Source: Lentzea guizhouensis (GTDB lineage Bacteria; Actinomycetota; Actinomycetes; Mycobacteriales; Pseudonocardiaceae). Taken from it: a DNA stretch of 64,000 nucleotides. Of this stretch, positions 43,001-51,724 are shown one piece after another. Both the position numbers and the translations under genes were made by a program. Under the pieces are notes generated by a model. That model saw only the letters and a list, made by a program, of their open reading frames with translations. It did no database searches and was not told the origin of the DNA. The stretch spans positions 2,666,001-2,730,000 of the forward strand of contig NZ_CP016793.1 of the NCBI RefSeq assembly GCF_001701025.1, given 5' to 3'. Position 1 is the first letter of the stretch. Each line of letters opens with the position of its first letter.

Positions 43001-43197
43001 GGTGGCGTCGTCGATGGTGTCGTCGGCGGCGTCGCGGGCTCGCTCGGCTGGTTCGACGGCGTCTGCTCGACGCTGGTGGCCGGCGTCTCCGGCTCCTGCG
43101 CGAACGCACCGGCGCTCGCACCGCCGAACGCGATCAGCGCGGCGGTGGTCATGGCCCCGATCTTGAGCAGGGCACGGCTGACCGATCTCTCGGACAA
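40024..43197 (-). CDS. Giant LAXTG-anchored surface protein 1 (SdrD-B-like/CARDB-like repeats)
   Basis: A 1,057-residue wall-anchored protein. It has a signal peptide of about 34 residues (ending AGAFA), a Pro/Thr/Ser-rich stretch (about 35-110), then two rounds of alternating beta modules. CARDB/DUF11-like units look like PDLSVQLTFGRAEYRPGED; SdrD-B-like units look like YVDKNGNGSPDLNEDLDN and VYADRNGNGRRDAGEEQGD, the calcium-binding EF-like loop. The end is LAKTG, a hydrophobic segment and GRKRA. The TTG at 43197 is chosen because GGGGG lies about six bases upstream. It is the first of three tandem paralogues in map order; adhesion or spore/hyphal surface display is inferred. Confidence 0.88.
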   Translation of the reverse strand: MSERSVSRALLKIGAMTTAALIAFGGASAGAFAQEPETPATSVEQTPSNQPSEPATPPTTPSTTPPSTPDPAPSTEPVPPSTPATEPSVPPSQAPVPPGTTPDLPSTPDTKPEETPPPPQDGWEGGPSRPDLSVQLTFGRAEYRPGEDVDATLVVRNSGAAPAAGIRLSHHVQDAWIVSGADELGSRPSLRPAEQKVINLKLRPKWDWSKDVRVEFRATVDGVADPTPGDNGVTGSVKIRQEVGTAGGLLYVDKNGNGSPDLNEDLDNTYVYVRGGTPQVTRSVLSSAVGELRFGDLPVGEYVVTQLYSGSNTYVIDPAHSTFVVENGKHTTVTLPAVPAVDSVLGATMAFGKSTYHRDEKLGITVTLTNSGTRPLSGVVAVCEEHSPDYLRSTSPGWGALHPDGAGVVVPAGGSVTVEVTDEVPQNMRYRTVYAFCKFGNNGRNSQGYKSVQGIYASIKGTFGDLSGTLENSENGQKIADTPIAVLDATTRRLLKSIKTDRNGAFLAYDVPVGRVELVVAGRWKSAAPFVVDVLADRSNEVALSVVPGPEVPDLGANVPDLAITAKFEKDSYDVGEPLKLKVVAKHVGTGFALRAQVRSEYVTGEMDYDRKQFGDLGAYPARGVELWPGESREVTLVGQVPYTLTADGQVTLRLVVDSGYLHQDPNLADNVVQPVADVTYPSGDLAVHVYADRNGNGRRDAGEEQGDTPVSTSGGTSSNGYRDGRTDASGRVVFRDLPLGTYRVNAELRDGWVRAVPVEATISAGVETPVEIRGVRPLSDKLPASVRFVQRSYAAGQDYQADVTITNNTGADLPAVKAYCSGPGDAGEIYNSGAGWGDLVWNGAGVPVANGETKTVRVSGEQPKDSPAIGYATIGCSIGPDPHDPGATQAGDEFRVPGQRGVAHLELVRDDPNGGQATPVADMPVVLVDRISLEPVARTVTGADGVFLLRDLPVGRYHVVVPGPWQVEFRHSNPYLHVVNGPSVRQRAYLVPGPEVEDPGYPLPENQAPVARTPVASGGGGEVLAKTGASVLGLGVLGALLVAFGVGASVIGRKRA

Positions 43198-43265
43198 TGG
43201 ATCCCCCAAAGACCCTCATGGTGATGGGTCCGCAGACGTCAGAGCCCCCGCACGCGTCCGCAAAC
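43165..43265 (-). repeat. Duplicated leader and signal-peptide start (copy at gene 1)
   Basis: About 100 bp covering the leader, GGGGGATCCATTG start and first codons nearly matches 49741-49843 upstream of surface-protein gene 3. Shared words include GGGTCTTTGGGGGATCCATT and GCGGGGGCTCTGACG on the minus strand. It indicates duplication of the whole expression start or strong constraint on it. Confidence 0.7.
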
Positions 43266-43341
43266 GCCGTCAACCTACCTGACCGGATCCGCAGGTGAGA
43301 AGCGGTTTCAGGTCACACTCCACTTCGGACGCCGACGAACA

Positions 43342-43371
43342 GGGCCGGCACCCGCGGTCGGATGCCGGCCC
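43342..43371 (-). terminator. Terminator of surface-protein gene 2
   Basis: GGGCCGGCA (43342-43350) pairs with TGCCGGCCC (43363-43371), 16 bases past the stop of gene 2. It shares the GGGCCGGCA core with the terminator of gene 1. Confidence 0.75.
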
Positions 43372-43386
43372 CGTCACGTCAGCGGG

Positions 43387-46300
43387 CTACGCCGGTCTGC
43401 GCCTCGCCGCGGCACGAGCGCCGATGCCGAACGCCACCAGCAACACCGCGACCACACCGAGCCCGAGCACGCTCGCACCGGTCTGGGCCAGCGCCGTACC
43501 GCCACCACCGCCGTTCCCGGCGCCACCACCGGACGGCGGCGCCGGCTGACCGGGCTGCGGCTCGTCACCGGGCAGCGGGTGGCCGGGGTCGGTGACCTCG
43601 GGACCCGGTACCAGCCGCACCCGCTGCACCCACTCGTGCGAGGTGGTGGTGACCCACAGGTACGGCAGGTCCGTGCGGATCTCCGGCTTCCACGGACCGA
43701 GCACCACCGGCTCGTACAGGCCGACCGGCAGGTGCGTGACGACGAACTTGCCGTCCCAGCCGGAGATCCCGCGGCTGACGATCTTCTTCGTGAGCGCGTC
43801 CACCAGCACGACGACGGTGTTCGTCACGGGCTGCTCGTCGTGCAGCAGGATGCCGTGCAGGTCGCCGAACTTGCCGACCACGGAGACCCGGTCACGGCCC
43901 ATCGGGTTGCCCTGCTCGCCGAGGTCCGGCCCGAACGTGCAGTAGGCGGAGGCGAAACCGATGTCACCGGCCTCCTCGGGCAGCTGCCCGGAGACGCGCA
44001 GCCGCTTGGTCTCGCCGTCGCGCACGGGCACGCCCGGTCCCTCGTAGGCGAGACCGCCCCAGCCGGGACCGATGTTGGCGATCTCGCCGCGGCCACCGGG
44101 ACCGGAGCAGAACGCGTGCACCGCCGGGATGTCCTCGCCCGTGTTGTTCGTGAGCTCGACGTCCATCTCATACGCGTCGCCCGGCGCATACGTGCGTTGC
44201 GTGAACCGCACGGACGCCTTGAGGAAGTGCGACAACGGCCGCACAGCGCGGATCTCGACCTCGGTGACCGCGTTCTCGTTGATGGTGACCGTCCGCGGGC
44301 CCGCGGAGAGCCAGTCCCCCGGCATGATCGTCGTGGTGTAGGTGCCCACGACCAGATTCGCCAGCACCAACCGGCCGTCCGGACCGGTCTTGCCGGGGTA
44401 CTCGCTCACCGAACCGGACCGGCCCAGCGCGGTCTCGGCACCCGCGACCTCCTCGCCGGCGTCCCGCTTGCCGTTCTCGTTCTCGTCGCCGTAGACCAGG
44501 ACCGACAGCGTGCCGCGCGCGGCCGTGAGCGGGGCCTCGATCTCGACGCCGTTGTTGGCCGGGTTGGCGTCCTGGCTCTCCACGACCGGGTGGAAGCGCA
44601 CGACGCTGTTGGGCGTGTACCAGGGCGCGCGGCCGGTGATGAGGAACTCGCGGCTCTCACCGGGTCGCAGCTCGACACCGCTCCCGAAGTTCCGCGCGTC
44701 GCCCCACTGCTCGGGGGAGAAGTCGAGGTGCGAGCCGGGACCGGGGCTGCGGGAGCCCATCCGCAGTGAGGCCGAGTGCCCCGTACCGATGTTCGTGACC
44801 ACGACCTTGGCCTGGATGTGGTCGTCCAGGTCGTAGCCGGGCCGCAGGAACTCGGCCTTGATCTCGAAGTCCGGCGCGTGCAGCGTCGGGTCGGGCACCT
44901 GCGGTCCCGCGACGAGCCGGAGGTCGGCCCGCACCGACTGGTCGGCCAGCACCTCGGCGGTGACCGGGGCGCCGTCCTCGGTGCGCCACGGACCCACGGC
45001 CACGAGCACGACCGGGCCGGTGCGCACCTCCCGGATCTGCCACGAGCCGTCGAACGCGGTGGTGGTCGCACCCAGCACGCGCCTGGTGGCCGGGTCGAGC
45101 GCGACCACGACCGTGTTCCGCAGCGGGGTGCCGTCCTCGGCGTTCACCGCGGTGCCGGTCAGGTCGCCGACGATGCCGGTGACCAGCGCGGTGGCGGTGT
45201 AGCCGCGGTAGCCGTCGGTGTGCCTGCCGTTGTTGCCGAACGCGCAGGAGGCGTAGAGCCGGTGGTCGGAGGTCGCGGGGACCACGTCCGGGATCGTGAG
45301 CGTCTTCGTCTCCCCCGCCGCCAGTGCGACGCCGGGACCGTCGGGGTGCAGCGGTGCCCAGCCCGGTCCGGTGCCGTCGATCTCACCGGGGTTGGCGTGG
45401 GGGTTGCACACCGCGACGACGTTGCCCATCGGTTCGCTGCCGGTGTTGGTGAGCGTCACGGTGATCGCGACGGCGTCTCCCCTGGCGTAGCTCGCGCGGT
45501 CGAACGTCATCTGCGCGGTCAGCGTGTCGGACGTCGGCTTCACCACCGGGATCTCGAGTGTCGTGGTCCCGCCGGCGTTGACGACGAACTCGCTGTGCCC
45601 CGCCTTGACCGCCAGCACCTCGCCGTGGCTGATCCGCTCGACCACGTACCTGCCGGCCGGCAGCGCGGAGTCGGTGAAGAGGCCGTTGTTCCTGGCGTCC
45701 AGGTACTTGGACGTCGTCGGCCGACCACCCCTGATCTGCAGGTAGGCGCCGCCGAGCCCCTCACCCGCGTCGGCACGGCCGTTGCCGTTGTGGTCGCGGT
45801 AGAGCACCCCGGTCACGGCGCCCTTGTCCTGGCGGACGATCACCTCGTCGGCGTCGTGGTTGTCGGCGGGGGTCGGGTCCGCCGCACCCGCGAACGTGGC
45901 ACGGACGTCGGCCCGCCCCTGGGCGACCTCGGGGTAGTCGGTCCGCAGCACGAGGTCGATCACGTGCGTGGCGCCGGGAGCGATGTCCGGGCGGGCGTTC
46001 AGCCGCTCGTGACCCGTCTTGACCCAGAGGTCGCGCAGGTCGGTGCCGATGCGGACGTCGTCGGCCTGCGCGGTTCCCCTGTTGCGGACGGTGATCCGCA
46101 GCGCGATGTCGGACTCCGGCAGGTACTCGTCCTGCGCGAACTCGGCGTCGATCGTCAGATCCGGCTGTGGGACAACGACCTCGAGGTCTGCCCTGCGCTG
46201 TTCCGGAACCGCCGGTGCCTCCGGTGTGGACGGTGCCGGCTCGGTCGAGGAGGGCGGTGCGGGCTCACTCGGCGGCGTGCTCGGCGGAGTTGTCGGCGGA

Positions 46301-46500
46301 GTGCTCGGCGGGGCAACGGGTTCTGATGACGGCGGCACGGGCTCCGTGCTCGACGGCGGTGCCGTGCTCGACGTGGACGGCGGGGTGGACGGGTCCTGCT
46401 CCTGCGCGAGGGCTGCCGGAGCGAGCGTCCCGAACACCAGCAAAGCGGCTGTGCACGCCCCCAAAGAACGTAAGACGGATCTGGCTGACCTACCTGACAT
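43387..46500 (-). CDS. Giant LAXTG-anchored surface protein 2
   Basis: A 1,037-residue paralogue of gene 1. It has a signal peptide of about 32 residues (LVFGTLAPAALAQ), a Ser/Thr/Pro stretch, and two rounds of CARDB-like (LTIDAEFAQDEYLPESDIAL) and SdrD-B-like modules (YRDHNGNGRADAGEGLGG, YGDENENGKRDAGEEVAG). The end is LAQTG, a hydrophobic stretch and ARRRPA. ATG 46500 follows AGAGGGGGACAC. Unlike its two neighbours it has its own 5' leader, so it may be regulated separately. Confidence 0.88.
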   Translation of the reverse strand: MSGRSARSVLRSLGACTAALLVFGTLAPAALAQEQDPSTPPSTSSTAPPSSTEPVPPSSEPVAPPSTPPTTPPSTPPSEPAPPSSTEPAPSTPEAPAVPEQRRADLEVVVPQPDLTIDAEFAQDEYLPESDIALRITVRNRGTAQADDVRIGTDLRDLWVKTGHERLNARPDIAPGATHVIDLVLRTDYPEVAQGRADVRATFAGAADPTPADNHDADEVIVRQDKGAVTGVLYRDHNGNGRADAGEGLGGAYLQIRGGRPTTSKYLDARNNGLFTDSALPAGRYVVERISHGEVLAVKAGHSEFVVNAGGTTTLEIPVVKPTSDTLTAQMTFDRASYARGDAVAITVTLTNTGSEPMGNVVAVCNPHANPGEIDGTGPGWAPLHPDGPGVALAAGETKTLTIPDVVPATSDHRLYASCAFGNNGRHTDGYRGYTATALVTGIVGDLTGTAVNAEDGTPLRNTVVVALDPATRRVLGATTTAFDGSWQIREVRTGPVVLVAVGPWRTEDGAPVTAEVLADQSVRADLRLVAGPQVPDPTLHAPDFEIKAEFLRPGYDLDDHIQAKVVVTNIGTGHSASLRMGSRSPGPGSHLDFSPEQWGDARNFGSGVELRPGESREFLITGRAPWYTPNSVVRFHPVVESQDANPANNGVEIEAPLTAARGTLSVLVYGDENENGKRDAGEEVAGAETALGRSGSVSEYPGKTGPDGRLVLANLVVGTYTTTIMPGDWLSAGPRTVTINENAVTEVEIRAVRPLSHFLKASVRFTQRTYAPGDAYEMDVELTNNTGEDIPAVHAFCSGPGGRGEIANIGPGWGGLAYEGPGVPVRDGETKRLRVSGQLPEEAGDIGFASAYCTFGPDLGEQGNPMGRDRVSVVGKFGDLHGILLHDEQPVTNTVVVLVDALTKKIVSRGISGWDGKFVVTHLPVGLYEPVVLGPWKPEIRTDLPYLWVTTTSHEWVQRVRLVPGPEVTDPGHPLPGDEPQPGQPAPPSGGGAGNGGGGGTALAQTGASVLGLGVVAVLLVAFGIGARAAARRRPA

Positions 46501-46533
46501 GTGTCCCCCTCTTCGACTTGCGGTGGAACGAGC

Positions 46534-46566
46534 GCGGGGCGGTGTTCGTGGTGAACACCGCCCCGC
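46534..46566 (-). terminator. Terminator of surface-protein gene 3
   Basis: A perfect 14-bp stem GCGGGGCGGTGTTC / GAACACCGCCCCGC with a five-base loop, 22 bases after the stop of gene 3 and upstream of gene 2. Confidence 0.85.
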
Positions 46567-46587
46567 GACGAATCAACTCACCGGTGC

Positions 46588-49500
46588 TCAGGCCGTCCGG
46601 CGCCGTCCTGCCAGGCGTGCGCCGAAGCCGAACGCCATCAGCAACGCGGCGGCCAGGCCGAGACCGAGCACGCTGGCACCGGTCTTGGCGAGCGCCTCCT
46701 GCACGCCGCCGCCGTTGCCGCCGCTCTCACCGGTGCCGGTGGCACCGCCGGGTGCGGGCGAGGCACCGCCGCCGGGACCGGGCTCCGGCTGCGGAGCCGG
46801 CACGACGAAGAAGTTCGCCTCTTCCGCCCTGCCGGCGCTGATCCGCACGAAGTCGTACCCCTGCTCGACGGGCTGGAAGCCGGCGACCTTCAGCGTGTAG
46901 TCACCGGCCGGGACACGGGCGAAGTCCGCCAGGCCGTTGGCGTCGGTGACCGTCGCGAGGGTCTCGACACCCTCCGGGTAGGTGTGCAGCGCGACACGGG
47001 TGTTCGCGACGGCCTCACCGGCGTCGATGGTGCGGTTGCCGTTGAGGTCGTGCACGACGTGCGCCTTCAGCGAGCCGAAGCCGCCCGGCACGCGTGCCGA
47101 GTCGGCCGCCCACGGGCCGTCGGTGTTGTAACCGGGGTTCGGCTCGAAGTCGCAGCCGACGCGCACGACGCCGATCTCGAAAGCCGCTGCCGGCACCTTC
47201 TCGGTGGCGATGAACGTCTTCGTCTCGCCGGCACCGACGGTCACGCCCTTGCCGGGCGGGAGCAGCTCGCCCCAGCCGGAGGTGTCGTTGCCGTACGGCC
47301 CGCCACCGAGCTGGTTCCCGTCACCGATCCGGTTGCATCCGGCCTGGATGCCGCTGATGGCCCGGTCGCTCGAGTTCGTGAGCGTGATGGTGATCTTGGC
47401 TTCCTCGCCGACCTGGTACACGTCCTTGTCGAGCGTCATCGTGGCGCTGAGCGACTCGCTGTACGGCCGCTCGGCGCGCGCGGTGAGCTGCACCGGCTTG
47501 CCGGGCTCGACGCGGACCCGCGTGTCGCCGTCGGCGTGCACGATCCAGCCGTCGGCCAGCGTGTAGCTCAGGTAGTAGTCACCGGACGGGAGGCCGGGGA
47601 ACGAGAACCGGCCCTCTGCGTCCGTGGTGGTCTGGTTGCTGCTGTGCGGCAAACCGCCACCGGCCTGCACGATGACGCCCGCCGCGGCCTCGCCTGCGTC
47701 CTGCTGCCCGTTGCGGTTGCGGTCGACGTAGACGACACCGGAGATGTCGCCCTTCGACTGCGTGACCGGGACCTCACCGGAGATGCCGCAGTTGCAGGGG
47801 TTCGGGCTGCCGATCCACTCGATCATGCTCGACGGGCGCAGCTTGCCGTCGTAGAGGTTGGTGATCGGGCCGGCGAGCTCGAACGTGCGGGTCTCACCAG
47901 GTGCGAGCGCGATGCCGGCCGCGTTCCAGCCGAAGTCGCCCCACTGCTCGTTCGCGATCCCGACGTTCGACAGCGGCCACATCAGCCGGGTGCGCTCGGC
48001 GGTCTTGCCACCCATGTTGGTGACGGTCGCCGTCATCCGGACCGTCTCGTGCGACTCGTAGCTCGGCTTGTCGAACTTCAGCGAGCCGCGGACGTCCGCG
48101 TCGGCCGTGCCGGGAACCATGAAGTACGTGGCACTGGAACCGTTGTCGGTCTCCGGGATCCAGACCGGCATGGAACCGCTGCCGCCGGAGGTCTTCCAGC
48201 CGTTCTTGAACAGGCCGAAGTACCGCCCGGCGGGGACTCCGCCGAACACGATCTTGCCGTCCGGCCCGCTCGTGAACGCGGCCGCCTTGGCGCCGGTGGC
48301 CTCGTTGACCAGGTCGACCTCAAGGCCGATGAGAGTTTCACCGGGGTCGTGCCAGAAGTTGCCGTTCTTGTCGTGGACGAAGGTGACCGGGAACGTGCCG
48401 CCGCTGGTCACCTTGGCCGACGTGGCCACCTGCGGGCCGTCCGCGTTCCAGCCGACGTTCGGCGCGAAGTCGCAGACCAGCCGGACCACGCCGGAGTCGA
48501 GCGCCGCCTGCGGGATGGCCTCGTCGATCACGATCGTGCGGCTCTCACCGGCGGCGAGCGTGACACCGGGATTGTTGAACACGGCCCAGCCGGGGCCCGT
48601 GCCGAGGTGGTTGGCGTCGCCCACGCGGTTGCAGCCCGCCTGGATGCCGCTGATCGGGTGGTCACCCTTGTTGGTGAGCATCACGGTGATCTTGGCGGTG
48701 GCCGGGAAGCGGTAGGTCGCCTGGTCCAGCGAGGCGGTCGCCGTCAGCACCTCGGAGATCGGCCGCTCGGCGCGCCCGGTCAGCTCGGTCGTCTGGTCCG
48801 GCGCGACCTGGAAGTCGGAGCTCGGGCCACCGCGGACGACCCAGCCGCCCGGCAGCTCGAAGTACGGGGAGTAGTAGCTGCCCGTCGCGACGCCGGTGAA
48901 GCTGAACCGGCCGTCGGAGCCGCTGGTCGTGCGGTACTCCTGCGCCGGGACGCCGCCGTAGATGCTGACGACGCCACCGGAGACGGCCTCGCCGGCGTCG
49001 GCCTGGCCGTTGCGGTTGGCGTCGGCGTACACGAAGCCGGACACGTGCCCGGTGGTCCTGACGACCTGCGCGGTGGTGAAGAAGTAGTTGTCCTGCTGGT
49101 CGGCGTCGCCGTCCTGCGGGGTGACGTCACCGCTCACGGACAGCATGCCCATGTGGTCCAGGTACGAGATCGTGCCGGACACGGTGACCGTGCGGGACTC
49201 GCCGGGCGCCAGGCTCACGCCGGGGCGGTGACGGGCGAGCTCACCCAGCTGCGCCGAGTCGTAGTTGAGCCCCCACACGTTCGCGTGCAGCGCGTTCGCC
49301 GTCACCGAACTGTTGTTGGTGTAGGTCAGCGTGAGCGTGACCGACTCGTGCGAGGCGTAGGTGCTCTTGTCGAGCGACGCCGTGGTCTTGACGTTCGGCT
49401 TGACCGGGACGGCGGCCTTCTCGTCGGCCTTCGGCTTCTGCGGCACGGGTGCCTGCGTGCCGGTCGGGACGATCGGCGCGGTCTGCGTCGGCGTCGGGGC

Positions 49501-49773
49501 CGGCGGTTCGACCGGGGTCTGGCTCGGCGTCTCGCTCGACGGCGGAGGCGTGGTGGTCTCGGACGGCGCCGGTGTCTGCGACGGCGTCTCCACCGGCGTC
49601 TCGACCGGCGTCCCGGTCGGTGCCGGCGTCACCGTCTCCGACTGGGTCGGCTCGGTGCTCGTCGGCTCTTCCTGCGCGAACGCGGCGGCGGAGGTCCCTC
49701 CGAACGCGAGCACGGCAGCGGTGGTCAGGGCCGTGAACCTGAGCAGGGCACGGCTGACCGATCTGTCGGACAA
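46588..49773 (-). CDS. Giant LAXTG-anchored surface protein 3
   Basis: A 1,061-residue paralogue. It has a signal peptide of about 34 residues (AFGGTSAAAFAQ), a Thr/Pro-rich stretch of about 80 residues, then CARDB-like modules and three or more SdrD-B-like units (YADANRNGQADAGEAVSG, YVDRNRNGQQDAGEAAAG, HDLNGNRTIDAGEAVAN). The end is LAKTG, a hydrophobic stretch and GRRRTA. TTG 49773 has the same GGGGGATCCA leader as gene 1. The frame stays open upstream, but those residues are not signal-peptide-like. All three proteins share the GASVLGLG word after the sorting signal. Confidence 0.88.
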   Translation of the reverse strand: MSDRSVSRALLRFTALTTAAVLAFGGTSAAAFAQEEPTSTEPTQSETVTPAPTGTPVETPVETPSQTPAPSETTTPPPSSETPSQTPVEPPAPTPTQTAPIVPTGTQAPVPQKPKADEKAAVPVKPNVKTTASLDKSTYASHESVTLTLTYTNNSSVTANALHANVWGLNYDSAQLGELARHRPGVSLAPGESRTVTVSGTISYLDHMGMLSVSGDVTPQDGDADQQDNYFFTTAQVVRTTGHVSGFVYADANRNGQADAGEAVSGGVVSIYGGVPAQEYRTTSGSDGRFSFTGVATGSYYSPYFELPGGWVVRGGPSSDFQVAPDQTTELTGRAERPISEVLTATASLDQATYRFPATAKITVMLTNKGDHPISGIQAGCNRVGDANHLGTGPGWAVFNNPGVTLAAGESRTIVIDEAIPQAALDSGVVRLVCDFAPNVGWNADGPQVATSAKVTSGGTFPVTFVHDKNGNFWHDPGETLIGLEVDLVNEATGAKAAAFTSGPDGKIVFGGVPAGRYFGLFKNGWKTSGGSGSMPVWIPETDNGSSATYFMVPGTADADVRGSLKFDKPSYESHETVRMTATVTNMGGKTAERTRLMWPLSNVGIANEQWGDFGWNAAGIALAPGETRTFELAGPITNLYDGKLRPSSMIEWIGSPNPCNCGISGEVPVTQSKGDISGVVYVDRNRNGQQDAGEAAAGVIVQAGGGLPHSSNQTTTDAEGRFSFPGLPSGDYYLSYTLADGWIVHADGDTRVRVEPGKPVQLTARAERPYSESLSATMTLDKDVYQVGEEAKITITLTNSSDRAISGIQAGCNRIGDGNQLGGGPYGNDTSGWGELLPPGKGVTVGAGETKTFIATEKVPAAAFEIGVVRVGCDFEPNPGYNTDGPWAADSARVPGGFGSLKAHVVHDLNGNRTIDAGEAVANTRVALHTYPEGVETLATVTDANGLADFARVPAGDYTLKVAGFQPVEQGYDFVRISAGRAEEANFFVVPAPQPEPGPGGGASPAPGGATGTGESGGNGGGVQEALAKTGASVLGLGLAAALLMAFGFGARLAGRRRTA

Positions 49774-49843
49774 TGGATCCCCCAAAGACCCTGTGGTGAG
49801 TGGTCCGCCGGCGTCAGAGCCCCCGCACGCGCCCGCAAGACGT
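49741..49843 (-). repeat. Duplicated leader and signal-peptide start (copy at gene 3)
   Basis: Nearly matches 43165-43265, including the SD-TTG start and an upstream GCGGGGGCTCTGACG word. Confidence 0.7.
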
Positions 49844-49981
49844 CCGGAAAGTACCGCAGTGCTCCTCGTCCGGGGAAGTCTCGAATGAGACACAAAAGTG
49901 CGCACGTGCTCCGAATCTCGCATTCCCGACGGTCTTTCGGGGTCGAAAGTCGCGGACCGGGAAATGGCCTCACGAGGTGGC

Positions 49982-50413
49982 ATGCTGGTGGCCGTGACAC
50001 CCGAGGACCTCGCGCACCTGCGGCGGGCTCGCGACCTGATGGACCGCGAGTACGCCAAGCCGCTGGACGTGCCCACGATGGCCCGTGCCGCGCTGATGTC
50101 GCCGTCGCACTTCTCCCGCCGGTTCCGCGCCGCGTACGGGGAAACGCCGTACGGCTACCTGATGACGCGCCGGATCGAACGGGCGAAAGCGTTGCTGCGC
50201 CTGGGAGAGCTGTCCGTGACCGAGGTCTGCGTGGCGGTGGGCTGCACCTCGCTGGGCTCGTTCAGCGCGCGGTTCACCGAGCTGGTCGGCGTGCCGCCGT
50301 CGGCCTACCGCGCGCGGTCCCACGCGGAGTTGGCGGCGGTGCCCGGATGTCAGCTCAAGGGGCTCACCAGACCGAGCAGATTTCGAGAAGCGGCACCGCG
50401 CCGGGCTACCTAA
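49982..50413 (+). CDS. AraC-family transcriptional regulator
   Basis: A 143-residue regulator that is almost only the AraC DNA-binding domain: two helix-turn-helix units (LDVPTMARAALMSPSHFSRR and LSVTEVCVAVGCTSLGSFSA) and the family signature end VGVPPSAYR. There is no ligand-binding domain. ATG 49982 follows GAGGTGG. Its stop overlaps the start of the VOC gene by one base (TAATG), forming a coupled pair typical of AraC plus glyoxalase-like units. Confidence 0.9.
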   Translation: MLVAVTPEDLAHLRRARDLMDREYAKPLDVPTMARAALMSPSHFSRRFRAAYGETPYGYLMTRRIERAKALLRLGELSVTEVCVAVGCTSLGSFSARFTELVGVPPSAYRARSHAELAAVPGCQLKGLTRPSRFREAAPRRAT

Positions 50414-50838
50414 TGTCTGCGGACATGAAGCTCTCGCACACGTTCATGTTCGTCCACGACCAGGACGCCGCGCTGAAGTTCTACCGCGACGTGGTGGGTC
50501 TCGAGGTCCGCACCGACGAGACGGTGGAGAACGAGTACCGCTGGCTCACCGTCGGTCCCGCCGGGCAGCCGGAGCTGGAGATCGGGCTGTCGCTGATCGG
50601 CCCGCCGGTGCCGCCGACCGACCACGAGGCGCTGCACGCGTTGCTGGCCAAGGGATCCCTGCAGGGCATCATCTTCGAGGTCGACGACGTGGACGCGAAG
50701 TTCGAGTCCGTCCGCGCGGCCGGTGCCGAGGTCATGCAGGAGCCGATCGACCAGTTCTACGGCGTGCGGGACTGCGCTTTCCGCGACCCGTCCGGCAACA
50801 TGATCCGTTTCTCGTCCGCGCGTTCCGCTCAGCGGTAA
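50413..50838 (+). CDS. VOC (glyoxalase/bleomycin-resistance fold) protein
   Basis: A 141-residue single-domain VOC protein (LSHTFMFVHDQDAALKFYRD, DCAFRDPSGNMIRFS). Likely metal-dependent enzyme or small-molecule binder of unknown substrate. ATG 50413 overlaps the AraC-gene stop; ATG 50425 is the alternative. Control by the coupled AraC regulator is likely. Confidence 0.9.
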   Translation: MSADMKLSHTFMFVHDQDAALKFYRDVVGLEVRTDETVENEYRWLTVGPAGQPELEIGLSLIGPPVPPTDHEALHALLAKGSLQGIIFEVDDVDAKFESVRAAGAEVMQEPIDQFYGVRDCAFRDPSGNMIRFSSARSAQR

Positions 50839-50996
50839 AACCGCTTGGGAATCCCGCTCGGGCGTGGTTGAGTGAGGTCTCCACCTACGAGACAAGGTCG
50901 ATGCCATGGGCAGCCCCGGACACACCGGGCCGCTCCTCCGCAGTGCCCGGTGACATTCGCTCGCACTTTTCCAAGCGATCACCAGGAGCATCCACC

Positions 50997-51707
50997 TTGA
51001 CGTGGTACACCTCTTTCTTCACCGATCTCGCCAACACCTTCTGGCGCGGTGCCGTTCCTCCTTCGTTCACGACCGCCGAGATCGACTTCGTGGCCGGTCT
51101 CGTGCCGGCCGGGTCACGGGTGCTGGACGCGCCCTGCGGCAGCGGCCGGCACAGCGTCGAGCTGGCCGGACGCGGATTTCAGGTCATCGGCCTCGACATC
51201 TCCGCCGAGGCGGTCGAGCACGCCCGCGCGTCGTCCTCCGCCGTGGACTGGCGGCTGGGCGACGTGCGCGACCTCGCGTCCGAGGGCGTGGTCGCCGACC
51301 TCGCCATCTGCATGGGCAACAGCTTCGGCTACCTGGAACACGAGGAGAACGCGCGGTTCCTCGCCGACCTGGGCCGGGTCGCGCCCGTGCTCGTGGTCGA
51401 CTACGGCTGCACGGCCGAGTCGTTGCTGCCGAACCTGCCCGGCGAGCTGCACATGTCCGCGGGCGGGGTCGACGTCCTCGCCGCCAACACCTACGACGTG
51501 ACCACCGGCCGGATGCTGATCGACTTCACGTTCCGCTCCGGTGAGCGGGTCGAGCGGTCGACCTGCGTCCAGCACGTCTACACCGCGGGCGAGCTGAGCC
51601 GGATGCTCGGCGCGGCCGGGTTCTCGTCGGTCGAGCTGTACGGCGACACCGACGGCAGCGCGTTCCGGGTCGGCAGCGGCAGGCTGCTGGCGGTGGCGCG
51701 CCGCTGA
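50997..51707 (+). CDS. Class I SAM-dependent methyltransferase
   Basis: A 236-residue Rossmann-fold methyltransferase. SAM motif I is VLDAPCGSGRHSVELA, then IGLDISAEAVEHAR and WRLGDVRDL. The substrate is unknown. TTG 50997 is chosen because AGGAG lies eight bases upstream and translation starts at TWYTSFFTD, typical of the family. The 158 bp before it shows no recognised riboswitch. Confidence 0.88.
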   Translation: MTWYTSFFTDLANTFWRGAVPPSFTTAEIDFVAGLVPAGSRVLDAPCGSGRHSVELAGRGFQVIGLDISAEAVEHARASSSAVDWRLGDVRDLASEGVVADLAICMGNSFGYLEHEENARFLADLGRVAPVLVVDYGCTAESLLPNLPGELHMSAGGVDVLAANTYDVTTGRMLIDFTFRSGERVERSTCVQHVYTAGELSRMLGAAGFSSVELYGDTDGSAFRVGSGRLLAVARR

Positions 51708-51724
51708 TGGTCGCGGGGCGGTCC

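Noticed and set aside
40012..43224. Long plus-strand frame opposite surface protein 1 (and similar ones opposite genes 2 and 3)
   Set aside because: Mirror of repetitive GC-rich coding; the minus-strand frame has a signal peptide, modules and an LAXTG anchor.
50839..50996. Possible SAM/SAH-type riboswitch before the methyltransferase
   Set aside because: Some G/C pairing is present, but no known riboswitch core was recognised.
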